A stretch of DNA of 64,000 nt from Sphingomonas sp. AP4-R1 (GCF_013113735.1 NZ_CP053346.1:2804001-2868000); one strand, 5' to 3'. Shown: positions 17,463 through 26,214, counted from the first letter of the stretch. Notes: generated from the letters alone by a model not told the origin. Made by a program: numbers and translations.

Positions 17463-18644
17463 ATGACACCGGCCGACACCAGACAGAGACAGCATTATTG
17501 GGACGTGACGCGCGCGTTCCTGATGCTGCTCGGCCTGCCTTATCATGTGGCGATGCTCTACCATCCGGGCGGCTGGATCGTCGCGGTGGATCAGGAATCG
17601 GGCGCGCTGGGCTGGCTGGCCGCCTTCATCCATCTGTTCCGCATGCCGGCCTTCTTCGTGGTGGCGGGCTATTTCGCGGCTTTGCTGCTGGCGCGCCGCC
17701 CCGCTCTGCCGTGGCTGGGATCGCGCGCCTTCCGGCTGGGCATCCCGCTCGTCACCAGTCTGTTCGTTCTGGTGCCGGTGCTGAACATGCTGGGCGAGCT
17801 TTCGGGGCGCGGCGTGCATGCGGCCTTCGCCGAATGGCGATACCAGACGGCGACCTCGGGCGGCTATTGGGTGCGCCATCTCTGGTTCTTGATCGTGCTG
17901 CTCTATCTGAGCGCCCTGGGGGCGGGCGCGGTCGCCCTGTTTCCGGCGCTCGGCCGCTGGCGGCTTTCGGCCGGGTGGGATGATCGCATGGCGCGTGCTT
18001 TGCCGCTGACCTTGCTCGTCATCGGCGCGGCGATCGGCCTGTTCGAGGGCGCCGCGATCGAGCTGTTCTACAAGGCCGGGCTCAACACCAATCTGATCCA
18101 GGAGATCTTGCGTCTCGACGATCTGATCGGCTTTGCGCCTTATTTCCTGCTGGGCGCCTTTCTCCAGCGCAGCCCGCAGCTGACGGAGGCGCTCGGGCGG
18201 CCTTCGCCGACGATCATCGCCGCCACGGTCGGCCTGGTCGCGGTCAGCCTGCTGTATTCGGAGAAAGTCTGGCCGCCGCTCGGTCGCTTCCTCGTCACGC
18301 TGACGGCGGTGGCGCTCACGCAGGTGACCGTGTCGCTGGCGCGGGCGCTGTTCGATCGGCCGAGCCGGATCGTGCAGAATCTCGTGGCGGGATCGTTCGT
18401 GATCTATCTGTTCCACATGCCGATCCTGATCGGCCTTTACGATGTGGTGAAGCGGATCGGCCTGCAGCCCGGCATCGGCTTCGCGGTCATTCTCGCGCTG
18501 ACCTTCGCGCTGTCGTGGGGCATGTGGCTGCTGGTGCGGCGCACGCCCGCGCTGAACCTGCTCTTCAACGGGATCGCGCCGGGGGCGGAGCCGGTCCGCC
18601 CCAAGGCGCAGGTGGCGAAGGTGACGGCGAACCGCCCTTGCTGA
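17463..18644 (+). CDS. Acyltransferase 3 family membrane protein (OpgC/MdoC-like)
   Basis: About 393 aa (403 from an alternative ATG at 17433) with around ten membrane helices. The N-terminus RQHYWDVTRAFLMLLGLPYH carries the family's Asp-Arg and catalytic-type His, and FRMPAFFVVAGYF is the conserved second helix. Proteins of this type (OpgC, OafA) transfer acyl or succinyl groups to periplasmic glucans or surface sugars; the substrate is unknown here. It stands alone, divergent from nadB across 192 bp and convergent with the ABC ATPase gene. Confidence 0.88.
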   Translation: MTPADTRQRQHYWDVTRAFLMLLGLPYHVAMLYHPGGWIVAVDQESGALGWLAAFIHLFRMPAFFVVAGYFAALLLARRPALPWLGSRAFRLGIPLVTSLFVLVPVLNMLGELSGRGVHAAFAEWRYQTATSGGYWVRHLWFLIVLLYLSALGAGAVALFPALGRWRLSAGWDDRMARALPLTLLVIGAAIGLFEGAAIELFYKAGLNTNLIQEILRLDDLIGFAPYFLLGAFLQRSPQLTEALGRPSPTIIAATVGLVAVSLLYSEKVWPPLGRFLVTLTAVALTQVTVSLARALFDRPSRIVQNLVAGSFVIYLFHMPILIGLYDVVKRIGLQPGIGFAVILALTFALSWGMWLLVRRTPALNLLFNGIAPGAEPVRPKAQVAKVTANRPC

Positions 18645-18670
18645 GAATGGCTTGAGCCTGAACCGTCCTT

Positions 18671-18696
18671 GCGACCCCGCTCAAGGCCGGGGTCGC
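18671..18696. repeat. Hairpin between convergent genes
   Basis: GCGACCCCG and CGGGGTCGC form a perfect 9-bp stem with an 8-base loop. It lies between the facing ends of the acyltransferase and ABC ATPase genes. No T-tract follows on either strand, so termination is only possible, not shown. Confidence 0.6.
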
Positions 18697-18707
18697 CATG
18701 ACGCGTG

Positions 18708-19631
18708 TTATGCGGCCGGATCGCGGGTGAGGTTCAGGAAGATATCTTCCAGATCGGCTTCGTGCGTGGAGACATCGACCACGCCGAGGCCGGCTTCCTG
18801 CAGCGCGGTCAGCACGTCGCCCGCATTCACCTTGTCCTTCGAATAGGTGATCTTCAGCGTGCGCTCGCCCATGATCTGGGTGCGCTCGAAGCAGGGGGCC
18901 TGCGGCAGCTCGACCAGATCGCGATCGACGATCACGGTGACGGCCTTTTCCTGTGCGAGCTGGAGCAGCTGGCGCGTCGGCTGGTTGGTGACGACGCGGC
19001 CGTGATTGATGATCGCGATGCGATCGCACAATTCCTCGGCCTCCTCCAGATAATGGGTGGTGAGGATCACGGTCGTGCCGCGCTCGTTCAGTTCACGCAC
19101 ATAGGCCCAGAGCTGCTGGCGCAGCTCGACATCCACGCCGGCGGTCGGCTCGTCCAGCACCAGCACGGGCGGATTGTGGACGAGCGCCTTGGCGACGAGC
19201 AGGCGCCGCTTCATGCCGCCCGAAAGCGTGCGGGCATAGGCGTTGGCCTTGTCCTCCAGATGCACCGCGCGCAGCAGTTCCATCGTGCGGCGCTGGCCCT
19301 TGGGCACGCCATAGAGGCCGGCATAGATTTCCAGCATCTCGAACGGCGTGAAGAAGGGATCGAACACGATCTCCTGCGGCACGATGCCGATCGAGGCCTT
19401 GGCGTTGCGCGGATGCGCGTCGATGTCGAAGCCCCAGATCGAGGCGCTGCCCGACGTCTTGGTGACGAGCCCGGCGAGAATGTTGATCGTGGTCGATTTG
19501 CCGGCGCCATTGGGGCCGAGCAGACCGAAGATGCTGCCGCGCGGCACGTCCAGCGTCACGTCGGTGAGCGCCTGCTTGCCGCCCTTGTACGTCTTGCTGA
19601 GGCCCTGGATCGAAATGGCTGCGTCGCTCAT
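18708..19631 (-). CDS. ABC transporter ATP-binding protein
   Basis: A 307-aa ATPase from the ATG giving MSDAAISIQGLSKTY. Motifs seen are Walker A GPNGAGKSTT, Q-loop IGIVPQE, signature LSGGMKRRL, Walker B LVLDEPTAGVD and switch His in LTTHYLEEAEEL, followed by a DUF4162-type C-terminal domain (TLKITYSKD ... DLEDIFLNLTRD). It resembles CcmA/NodI-type exporters of the ABC-2 group. Its permease would normally sit immediately downstream, but the next gene downstream is the convergent acyltransferase and upstream is the divergent zinc-protein gene, so the partner is elsewhere. Confidence 0.93.
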   Translation of the reverse strand: MSDAAISIQGLSKTYKGGKQALTDVTLDVPRGSIFGLLGPNGAGKSTTINILAGLVTKTSGSASIWGFDIDAHPRNAKASIGIVPQEIVFDPFFTPFEMLEIYAGLYGVPKGQRRTMELLRAVHLEDKANAYARTLSGGMKRRLLVAKALVHNPPVLVLDEPTAGVDVELRQQLWAYVRELNERGTTVILTTHYLEEAEELCDRIAIINHGRVVTNQPTRQLLQLAQEKAVTVIVDRDLVELPQAPCFERTQIMGERTLKITYSKDKVNAGDVLTALQEAGLGVVDVSTHEADLEDIFLNLTRDPAA

Positions 19632-19704
19632 GGCGCGCGCCATAGAAGCAGCCGCGCGCGCGGGCAATTGCCCTTGGCCGGGCAGTTCGCTATCGAGCGC
19701 AACC

Positions 19705-19893
19705 ATGCTGCCCGCACCCGAAACCACCAAGGTCCACAGCCACCGCGTCGCCTGTGACGGCGCCACCGAGATTCCGGGGGGCGCGGCGCTTGGCCATCCG
19801 CGCGTCTTCCTCGAAATCGACGAGAAGGGCTTCGTGGATTGCGGCTATTGCGATCGGCGCTTCATCCTCGAGGGCGGCCCCGCCGACCATTGA
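19705..19893 (+). CDS. Zinc-finger protein, zf-CHCC family
   Basis: A 62-aa product: after a short leader it has VACDG, then GHPRVFLEI, then FVDCGYCDRRF. The C-x(n)-H-x(n)-C-xx-C set is the zf-CHCC signature shared with the NDUFS6 subunit of mitochondrial complex I and its alphaproteobacterial homologue. It probably binds one zinc ion and assists or joins complex I. The gene is divergent from the ABC ATPase and ends in a strong terminator. Confidence 0.88.
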   Translation: MLPAPETTKVHSHRVACDGATEIPGGAALGHPRVFLEIDEKGFVDCGYCDRRFILEGGPADH

Positions 19894-19964
19894 GTCGCGG
19901 GTGGCCCGTGGCCGCCCGCATGACCCGGCCTTCCGGCCAATCCTGACAGGCCCCGATCGGGGCG

Positions 19965-19995
19965 AGGCGCGCACCGCAGCGGTGACGCGCCTTTT
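19965..19995 (+). terminator. Rho-independent terminator after the zf-CHCC gene
   Basis: AGGCGCG pairs with CGCGCCT and inner ACCGC with GCGGT around a single-base loop, followed by TTTT. It lies 72 bases past the stop codon. Confidence 0.8.
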
Positions 19996-20133
19996 CCATA
20001 TGCGGCATCGATCCATTCCGTAATTCTTTTATGGAACGGTATTGGAGTGCTTTTGGAATCGTCAAAGTCGTGTTAACCATCTGTTGCCGGCCATTTCTGG
20101 CAGGCCTTTGGTTCGTAGGCTTTGGGGGTGTAC

Positions 20134-20913
20134 ATGGTTGCGTGGAAGGTTTTGCCGCTTCTGGCGGTGCTTGTCGCCGCGTGCCCGGCGGAGGCGACGG
20201 TCACGTTCGACGTGGCCCGCACGTCGTTTCAGGTGCGCGCCGGCGCCGGCGCGCTGGACACGATCCGGACGTCGAACGATCAGTTGCTCAATCTCGGGAC
20301 AGACACGCAGACCACCGCATCCTCCGATCTGACGGAGGAGCGTTTTCTCGCACAGGTGAAAACGTCAGCCGCGGGGGCCATCAGTTTCGATCGCCCGGAC
20401 AGTGCCGATTTCTTTCTGAGAACGCAGGTCGTCACGGATGCGCTGGCGTCTCAACCCGCAACGCATGGCTTGGCGAGCGCGAGCGCCTATTACCGCTTTT
20501 CGATCGATACGGAATCGACCCTGTCGTTCACGCTCTTCTCGGCGCTGGCGAACACGAGCGCGGCGACCAATCTGACGCTGGGCCTGTTTGGGCTCGATGC
20601 TTTCGGACGGACGGAAACCACGTATCGGGACGGCTTCGTCTCCGGCACCGTGAATGCGGTCTATACGCTGCAGCCGGGTGACTACAGCCTGATGATCGCG
20701 GCATTTTCGGAGGACAGCACGCCGGAGAACGCCCCGGTTGCGACGGGGGCCAGCCGCAGCGCGGGCGCCAATCTGTCGCTGACGATCTCGTCACCGCCAC
20801 CGCCGACCTCGCCGGTGCCCGAGCCCGCGACCTGGGCGACGATGCTCGTCGGCTTCGGCGCGATCGGCGCGGTGCGCCGGCGTACGCGGCGGATCGCGCA
20901 GAAGGTCGCTTAA
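20134..20913 (+). CDS. PEPxxWA-CTERM sorted secreted protein
   Basis: A 259-aa exported protein. The N-terminus (MVAWKVLPLLAVLVAACPAEA) is a signal peptide, cleaved probably after AEA. The body is a beta-rich domain of unknown role. The end has the sorting tripartite signal: VPEPATWA motif, a short hydrophobic helix (TMLVGFGAIGAV) and an Arg cluster (RRRTRR). Such proteins are handled by an exosortase and usually belong to surface or exopolysaccharide structures. I chose ATG at 20134, with GGGGG eight bases upstream, over the TTG at 20122. Cys17 in VAAC could be read as a lipobox, but that is less likely with a CTERM signal. Confidence 0.85.
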   Translation: MVAWKVLPLLAVLVAACPAEATVTFDVARTSFQVRAGAGALDTIRTSNDQLLNLGTDTQTTASSDLTEERFLAQVKTSAAGAISFDRPDSADFFLRTQVVTDALASQPATHGLASASAYYRFSIDTESTLSFTLFSALANTSAATNLTLGLFGLDAFGRTETTYRDGFVSGTVNAVYTLQPGDYSLMIAAFSEDSTPENAPVATGASRSAGANLSLTISSPPPPTSPVPEPATWATMLVGFGAIGAVRRRTRRIAQKVA

Positions 20914-20944
20914 CGCGGCCGGGCGGAGCGCCTATATCCGTGGC

Positions 20945-22369
20945 ATGACCCATGCCGCAGACCCCCGCCGCTTCCTTTATCGCGATCTCGATCCGGAGAC
21001 GGCGATCCGGCTGACGGGCGATGCGCTCCGCAATTGCGACGACGGCGAACTCTATCTCCAATATATCGCCAGCGAGAGCTTCGGCTTCGACGACGGGCGG
21101 CTGAAGACGGCGGATTTCAACACGCAGGGCGGCTTCGGCCTGCGCGGGCTTTCCGGCGAGACGACCGCCTTCGCGCATGCCAACGACGTGAGCGAGGCGG
21201 CGATCCGCCGCGCGGCCGAGACGATGACGCTGCTGGATCCGACCAAGGCGGGCCTCGCGCCGGCGCCGCGCAAGACCAACGCCGCGCTCTATACGGGCGA
21301 GGATCCGCTGTCGGCGATCCCGTTCGCGCGCAAGGTGGCGCTGTGCCAGCAGATCGATGCGGCGGCGCGCGCGCGCGATCCGCGCATCGTGCAGGCGACC
21401 GTCGGCCTGTCGGGATCGTGGAGCGTCGTCGAGATCGTGCGCGCGGACGGCTTCGTCGCGACCGACGTGCGGCCGCTGGTGCGCCTGAACGTCAGCCTCG
21501 TGGTCGAGCAGAATGGGCGGCGGGAGACGGGCTTCTTCGGGCTGGGTGGCCGCTATCTCTATGACCGGCTGTTCGAGCCGGCGACGTGGAACCGCGCGAT
21601 CGACGAGGCGCTGCGGCAGGCGATCGTCAATCTGGACAGCGTGCCGGCCCCGGCGGGCGAGATGACGGTGGTGTGCGGGCCGGGCTGGCCGGGCGTGCTG
21701 CTGCACGAGGCGGTCGGCCACGGGCTGGAGGGCGATTTCAACCGCAAGGGCTCCTCCGCCTTCGCGGGCCGCATCGGCGAGCGCGTGGCGGCGCCGGGCG
21801 TGACGGTGGTGGACGACGGATCGATCGCGGACCGGCGCGGCAGCCTCACCATCGACGACGAGGGCACGCCGACGCAGACCAACGTGCTGATCGAGGACGG
21901 CATCCTGAAGGGCTATATCCAGGACCGGCTCAATGCGCGGCTGATGGGCGTGGCGCCCACCGGCAATGGCCGCCGCGAGAGCTTCGCCCACGCGCCGATG
22001 CCGCGCATGACCAACACCTTCATGCATGGCGGCAAGGACGATCCGGCCGAGATCCTCAGCCGCGTGAAGAACGGCATCTATGCGCGCAGCTTCGGCGGCG
22101 GGCAGGTGGACATCACCAGCGGCAAGTTCGTCTTTTCCTGCACCGAGGCCTATCGCATCGAGAACGGCAAGCTCGGCGCGCCGATCAAGGGCGCGACCCT
22201 GATCGGTGACGGGCCGACCGTGCTGACCAAGGTGGCCGCGATCGGCAACGACATGGCGCTGGACGAAGGCGTCGGCATCTGCGGCAAGGGCGGGCAGTCC
22301 GTGCCGGCGGGCGTCGGCCAGCCGACCCTGCTGATCGAGGGCCTGACGGTGGGCGGCACCGCCGCCTGA
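20945..22369 (+). CDS. tldD: Metalloprotease TldD
   Basis: The 474-aa product is a TldD-type peptidase, with the zinc motif HEAVGHGLEGDF (His254-Glu-x3-His259) and the downstream third-ligand region near FVFSCTEAYRI. With PmbA (TldE) it forms a heterodimeric barrel that degrades unfolded peptides, such as microcin precursors or the CcdA antitoxin in E. coli. The partner gene pmbA is not in this window. It begins 31 bases after the PEP-CTERM gene stop on the same strand. Confidence 0.96.
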   Translation: MTHAADPRRFLYRDLDPETAIRLTGDALRNCDDGELYLQYIASESFGFDDGRLKTADFNTQGGFGLRGLSGETTAFAHANDVSEAAIRRAAETMTLLDPTKAGLAPAPRKTNAALYTGEDPLSAIPFARKVALCQQIDAAARARDPRIVQATVGLSGSWSVVEIVRADGFVATDVRPLVRLNVSLVVEQNGRRETGFFGLGGRYLYDRLFEPATWNRAIDEALRQAIVNLDSVPAPAGEMTVVCGPGWPGVLLHEAVGHGLEGDFNRKGSSAFAGRIGERVAAPGVTVVDDGSIADRRGSLTIDDEGTPTQTNVLIEDGILKGYIQDRLNARLMGVAPTGNGRRESFAHAPMPRMTNTFMHGGKDDPAEILSRVKNGIYARSFGGGQVDITSGKFVFSCTEAYRIENGKLGAPIKGATLIGDGPTVLTKVAAIGNDMALDEGVGICGKGGQSVPAGVGQPTLLIEGLTVGGTAA

Positions 22370-22397
22370 GGCGGTCTTCGGCCGCACGTCTTTCCCC

Positions 22398-22500
22398 GCC
22401 ATCCTGACCACGTTTCAGGATCCATGAGGTAACCTATCTGCACGCGACCCGCCTGAGGCGGTGTCGGTCGATGGATCCTGACGCGCATTCAGGGTGGCGG
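22398..22500. repeat. Palindromic repeat, family C (diverged copy)
   Basis: The left arm reads CATCCTGACCACGTTTCAGG then ATCCATGA; the right arm reads ATGGATCCTGACGCG then CATTCAGGGTGGCGG. It matches the copy at 8247-8340 in layout but not base for base. It lies between tldD and the glnK control region. Confidence 0.65.
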
Positions 22501-22594
22501 TGAAACGCGGTTTCGCGGAACCGTTTTCGCGTCTTCCGGTTGTTTCCCGGCGTCATCCGGCTGCCCTCCCGTCGTCACATCCGCGTAACGACGA

Positions 22595-22611
22595 TGCACG
22601 CTTTTTGTGCA
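22595..22611 (+). promoter_or_regulatory. NtrC-type enhancer site
   Basis: TGCAC-GCTTTTT-GTGCA is a perfect TGCAC-N7-GTGCA palindrome, the recognised NtrC operator. It lies 109 bases upstream of a sigma-54 promoter, a normal enhancer distance, and in front of glnK-amtB, the classical NtrC target. Confidence 0.85.
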
Positions 22612-22703
22612 TTCCTTCAAACTTGCCTAAGCTTCGGGCTGATTTCAGGCGATTCCTGCGCGCTGAACGGGCTGACCGCCTTCCTGCTCTGGCTTATTGT
22701 GGC

Positions 22704-22719
22704 TGGCACGCTTTTTGCG
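22704..22719 (+). promoter_or_regulatory. Sigma-54 (-24/-12) promoter of glnK-amtB
   Basis: TGGCACG-CTTT-TTGC matches the RpoN consensus, with the GG and GC pairs exactly 12 bases apart (22705 and 22717). Transcription would start near 22730, leaving a leader of about 22 bases before glnK. Confidence 0.9.
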
Positions 22720-22751
22720 TCGTGATTTTCCACAATAGGCAGGGAGGCCCG

Positions 22752-23090
22752 ATGAAACTCGTCATTGCCATCATAAAGCCGTTCAAGCTCGACGAGGTGC
22801 GCGAGGCTCTGTCCGCGCTCGGCGTCCAGGGCATGACGGTCACGGAGGTCAAGGGGTTCGGCCGTCAGAAGGGCCAGACCGAGATCTATCGTGGTGCCGA
22901 GTACAGCACCAACATGGTGCCGAAGATCAAGGTGGAGGTGGCCTGCGCGGCCGAACTCGCGCCGCGGGTCGTGGAGGCGATCCAGCAGGCGGCCAACACC
23001 GGCGCCATCGGCGACGGCAAGATCTTCGTGCTCGATCTCGGCCAGGTGGTGCGCATCCGCACCGGCGAGACCGACGAGACGGCTCTCTGA
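22752..23090 (+). CDS. glnK: Nitrogen regulatory protein P-II (GlnK)
   Basis: The 112-aa PII trimer subunit senses glutamine/2-oxoglutarate and ATP/ADP. Features seen are the MKLVIAIIKPFKLD start, the T-loop with uridylylation site Tyr51 in YRGAEYST, and the signature GAIGDGKIFV near residue 85. It lies 16 bases ahead of amtB, whose channel it blocks when nitrogen is plentiful, so I name it glnK; the same sequence could be labelled glnB. An NtrC site and sigma-54 promoter control it. Confidence 0.96.
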   Translation: MKLVIAIIKPFKLDEVREALSALGVQGMTVTEVKGFGRQKGQTEIYRGAEYSTNMVPKIKVEVACAAELAPRVVEAIQQAANTGAIGDGKIFVLDLGQVVRIRTGETDETAL

Positions 23091-23106
23091 GAGCGAAGGG
23101 GGACAC

Positions 23107-24441
23107 ATGAAGCTTATCAACAAGATCGGAGGCATGGCCGCGACTGCGGGCATCGCCGCCTTCGCCGCGCTTCCCGCCTGGGCGCAGGATGCCGCCGCGA
23201 CCCCGGCGCCGACCGTCAACAAGGGCGACACCGCCTGGATGATGGTTTCGACGCTGCTCGTTCTCATGATGATCGTGCCGGGCCTCGCCCTGTTCTACGG
23301 CGGCCTCACGCGATCGAAAAACATGCTCTCGACGATGACGCAGGTGGGCGCCGTCGCCTGCTTCGCGATGCTCATCTGGGTGATGTGGGGTTATACCGAG
23401 GCCTTCGGTGACGGCGGCAACGGCTTCATCGCCGGCTTCGGCAAGCTCTTCCTGAAGGGCATCACGCCGGATTCGACCGCCGCGACCTTCACGCCCGGCG
23501 TCGCCATTCCCGAATATGTGTTCATCTGCTTCCAGATGACCTTCGCCGCGATCACCGTGGCGCTGGTGCTGGGTTCGGTGGTCGAGCGCATGAAGTTCTC
23601 GGCCGTGATGGTGTTCGCGCTCGTGTGGCTCACGATCGTTTATTTCCCGGTCGCGCACATGGTGTGGGCGTCGAACGGCATCTTCTTCACGATGGGCGCG
23701 CTGGATTTCGCCGGCGGCACCGTCGTCCATATCAATGCGGGCGTCTCGGCGCTGGTCGCGTCGATCATCCTGGGCAAGCGCATCGGCTATCCGGGCACCC
23801 CGATGCCGCCGCACTCGCTGACGCTGACCGGCGTCGGCACTGGCCTGCTGTGGGTGGGCTGGTTCGGCTTCAACGCGGGCTCCGCGCTGGAAGCGAACGG
23901 CTCGGCCGCTCTCGCCATGATCAACACGTTCGTCGCCACCGCCTCGGCGGGCCTGTTCTGGATGCTCGCGGAGCGTCTGGTCGGCCACAAGGGTTCGGCG
24001 CTGGGCTTCTGCTCGGGTATCGTCGCCGGTCTCGTCGCCGTCACGCCGGCCGCGGGCAATTCCGGTCCGTTCGGCGCGATCGTGCTGGGTGCGGTCGCTT
24101 CGATCATCTGCTTCTTCGCGGTGTCGAAGCTCAAGCCGATGCTCGGTTATGACGACGCGCTCGATGCCTTCGGCGTTCATGGCATCGGCGGCATGATCGG
24201 CGCGATCGGCACCGGCATCGTCTATGCCCCGTCGCTCGGCGGGCCGGGCAAGCCGGACTTCAACATGTCGCACCAGCTGATCGTACAGATCGAAGCCGTC
24301 GTCACCACGATCGTGTGGGCGACGATCGGCACGATCATCGCGATCTTCATCGCCAAGGCCCTGACCGGCCTGCGCGTCTCCCCCGAAGTCGAGCAGGAAG
24401 GCCTCGATCTCGGCGAGCATGGCGAGCGCGCCTACAATTGA
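23107..24441 (+). CDS. amtB: Ammonium transporter AmtB
   Basis: The 444-aa product has a cleavable signal peptide (to AWAQ, about residue 26) and eleven membrane helices. Amt-family signatures visible are the DFAGGTVVHINAGVSALV segment with the first pore His and FGVHGIGGMIGAIGTG with the second, plus FYGGLTRSKN. It conducts ammonium/ammonia across the inner membrane. It is co-transcribed with glnK; GlnK plugs its cytoplasmic face. A hairpin and a T-tract terminator follow. Confidence 0.97.
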   Translation: MKLINKIGGMAATAGIAAFAALPAWAQDAAATPAPTVNKGDTAWMMVSTLLVLMMIVPGLALFYGGLTRSKNMLSTMTQVGAVACFAMLIWVMWGYTEAFGDGGNGFIAGFGKLFLKGITPDSTAATFTPGVAIPEYVFICFQMTFAAITVALVLGSVVERMKFSAVMVFALVWLTIVYFPVAHMVWASNGIFFTMGALDFAGGTVVHINAGVSALVASIILGKRIGYPGTPMPPHSLTLTGVGTGLLWVGWFGFNAGSALEANGSAALAMINTFVATASAGLFWMLAERLVGHKGSALGFCSGIVAGLVAVTPAAGNSGPFGAIVLGAVASIICFFAVSKLKPMLGYDDALDAFGVHGIGGMIGAIGTGIVYAPSLGGPGKPDFNMSHQLIVQIEAVVTTIVWATIGTIIAIFIAKALTGLRVSPEVEQEGLDLGEHGERAYN

Positions 24442-24448
24442 TGACGGA

Positions 24449-24480
24449 GGCGGGGCGGCCCGCGAGAAGGCCGCCCCGCC
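24449..24480 (+). terminator. GC hairpin just after amtB
   Basis: GGCGGGGCGGCC and GGCCGCCCCGCC form a perfect 12-bp stem with an 8-base loop. No T-tract follows; it may protect the 3' end or act with the terminator further on. Confidence 0.55.
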
Positions 24481-24536
24481 CCGAGAGTTCGGGATGGTCA
24501 TGCCATCCCTCCCGACGTTCCTCCTGCGAACGTACT

Positions 24537-24567
24537 GGCCGGCGGGGCAACCCGTCGGCCTTTTTTT
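24537..24567 (+). terminator. Rho-independent terminator of glnK-amtB
   Basis: GGCCGGCGGG pairs with CCCGTCGGCC (one G-T wobble) around a GCAA tetraloop, followed by seven T residues. Confidence 0.92.
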
Positions 24568-24589
24568 GTGCGCGAGGCACGCATTCGCC

Positions 24590-24687
24590 CGTCATCTCCG
24601 CGAAGGCGGGGATCGCTCCCGGTGTCGCGGCGCCGGTGCTGGCGATGTTCTCCGCCTTGGGAGATCCCCGCTTTCACTGGGATGACG
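24590..24687. repeat. Palindromic repeat, family E
   Basis: CGTCATCTCCGCGAAGGCGG then GGATC at the left pairs imperfectly with GATCCCCGCTTTCACTGGGA then TGACG at the right. A cleaner copy lies at 38730-38800 and a looser one at 56715-56796. Confidence 0.7.
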
Positions 24688-24814
24688 AGAAGGATCGGCG
24701 CGGGCTTCGGGCATGCAGCCCATTGGTGGGGCCGCAACGGCCGGTTGCCACCGGACGCGCCGCCCGCTAGAGGCGCCGCCAAATCCCCCACCCTTATATG
24801 GAGACCGCTCGGCC

Positions 24815-25237
<423 letters not shown>

Positions 25238-25245
25238 CGACATAT

Positions 25246-25269
25246 CCTCCCCACGCACGCGTGGGGAGG
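25246..25269. repeat. Palindrome, family A
   Basis: CCTCCCCACGC and GCGTGGGGAGG form a perfect 11-bp stem with two bases between. A longer relative lies at 39643-39670. It stands nine bases past the ndk stop codon and may act as a terminator, although no T-tract follows. Confidence 0.75.
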
Positions 25270-25371
25270 GCATCCATGTATCGGATGGCGAAGGGCGGCG
25301 CGCGAGCGTCGCCTTTTTCATTGTCTGCGGCACGTCTCGATCGATTGCCGTGTCACGCAGCGCCATTCCTC

Positions 25372-25448
25372 CTTTTCTTCTCCGCGCCTCCGCGTCTCTG
25401 CGTGGAAAAGAGAATCACGCAGAGGCGCGGAGACGCGGAGAAGAAAAG
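25372..25448. repeat. Inverted pair of the CGCAGAGGCGC repeat (family F)
   Basis: Two 33-bp arms in opposite orientation (25372-25404 and 25416-25448) match at 31 of 33 positions around an 11-base spacer. The unit is AG-rich on one strand (CACGCAGAGGCGCGGAGACG then CGGAGAAG). A single arm occurs at 374-404. Confidence 0.85.
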
Positions 25449-25503
25449 AGAATGGGCCTTCGGCTTGAACAGTGCGGATATAGAGCGGCTGGGCTGATCA
25501 GAT

Positions 25504-25579
25504 CGTCATTGCGAGCGCAGCGAAGCAATCCAGTGCCGCACTGTCGGAACTGGATTGCTTCGCTGCGCTCGCAATGACG
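25504..25579. repeat. Long perfect inverted repeat, family G
   Basis: Two perfect 31-bp arms (25504-25534 and 25549-25579) begin CGTCATTGCGAGCGCAGCGA on the left; the loop is 14 bases. It ends eight bases before the stop codon of the minus-strand membrane-protein gene, so it can act at that transcript's 3' end. Confidence 0.9.
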
Positions 25580-25587
25580 GGTGTTTT

Positions 25588-26214
25588 TTAGCCCAGCACC
25601 TTCTTCGCGGCGGCCTCCAGCGCCGCATCGCCGGCCGAGCCGGGGGCCGCGACACCGACGCGCGAGATGCCACGCATCTTCACGGTCGTGCCCGCCAGGA
25701 AGCCGTGGCCGAGCGTGTAGGCGACCGAATAGATGGCGCTGTCCTCATGCTCGATCCCGCCGACGAGGAACCGGGTGGTGATCTGCACGGGCAGGCGCTG
25801 GTCGCCGGGGGCGCGCTTCGTCGCCTTGGCTTTCTCCAGCGCGTCGGTCAGGCCGCGTTCGAACCAGACGCGCTCGATCCGCGCATCGCCGCTCGTCTCG
25901 ATCGGGGACAGGCCGAGGGCGGCGGGGAAGCGGATCGTCTGCGCCTGGATCGTCTGATCGGGATCGCGCGGCGCGAGGCTGAGCAGATTGCCGTCCTTCT
26001 CCACGGTCGCACGCAGCACGAGAGTTTCAGCCGCCTTGGTGGTGCGCGCCTCGGCATTGGCCTGCTCGGCCTCGGCATGGGTGCGTTCGCGATAGCTGTT
26101 CCAGAGCGCGGCGCCGGAGATGACCACACCCGCGATCGCGAGCAATTCGCCGAGGTTCAGCCAGCGGCGGCGGACGCGCGCGGCTTCCTTCTTCTCTTCG
26201 GACGCCTCGTTCAT
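25588..26214 (-). CDS. Hypothetical single-pass membrane protein
   Basis: A 208-aa product starting MNEASEEKKEAARVRRRW. A charged N-terminus is followed by one membrane helix (about residues 21-42), a short coiled-coil-like Ala/Glu stretch (residues 45-65), and a C-terminal domain of about 140 residues of mixed alpha/beta character. I do not recognise the domain. The start codon overlaps the MmcQ gene stop (ATGA), so it is the last gene of the purN unit. Confidence 0.8.
   Translation of the reverse strand: MNEASEEKKEAARVRRRWLNLGELLAIAGVVISGAALWNSYRERTHAEAEQANAEARTTKAAETLVLRATVEKDGNLLSLAPRDPDQTIQAQTIRFPAALGLSPIETSGDARIERVWFERGLTDALEKAKATKRAPGDQRLPVQITTRFLVGGIEHEDSAIYSVAYTLGHGFLAGTTVKMRGISRVGVAAPGSAGDAALEAAAKKVLG

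Noticed and set aside
20134..20187. Lipobox VAAC in the PEP-CTERM protein signal
   Set aside because: The CTERM signal implies exosortase handling, and AEA gives a better signal peptidase I site.
25246..25579. CRISPR-like array
   Set aside because: The three repeats are unrelated inverted repeats, not direct repeats with regular spacers.
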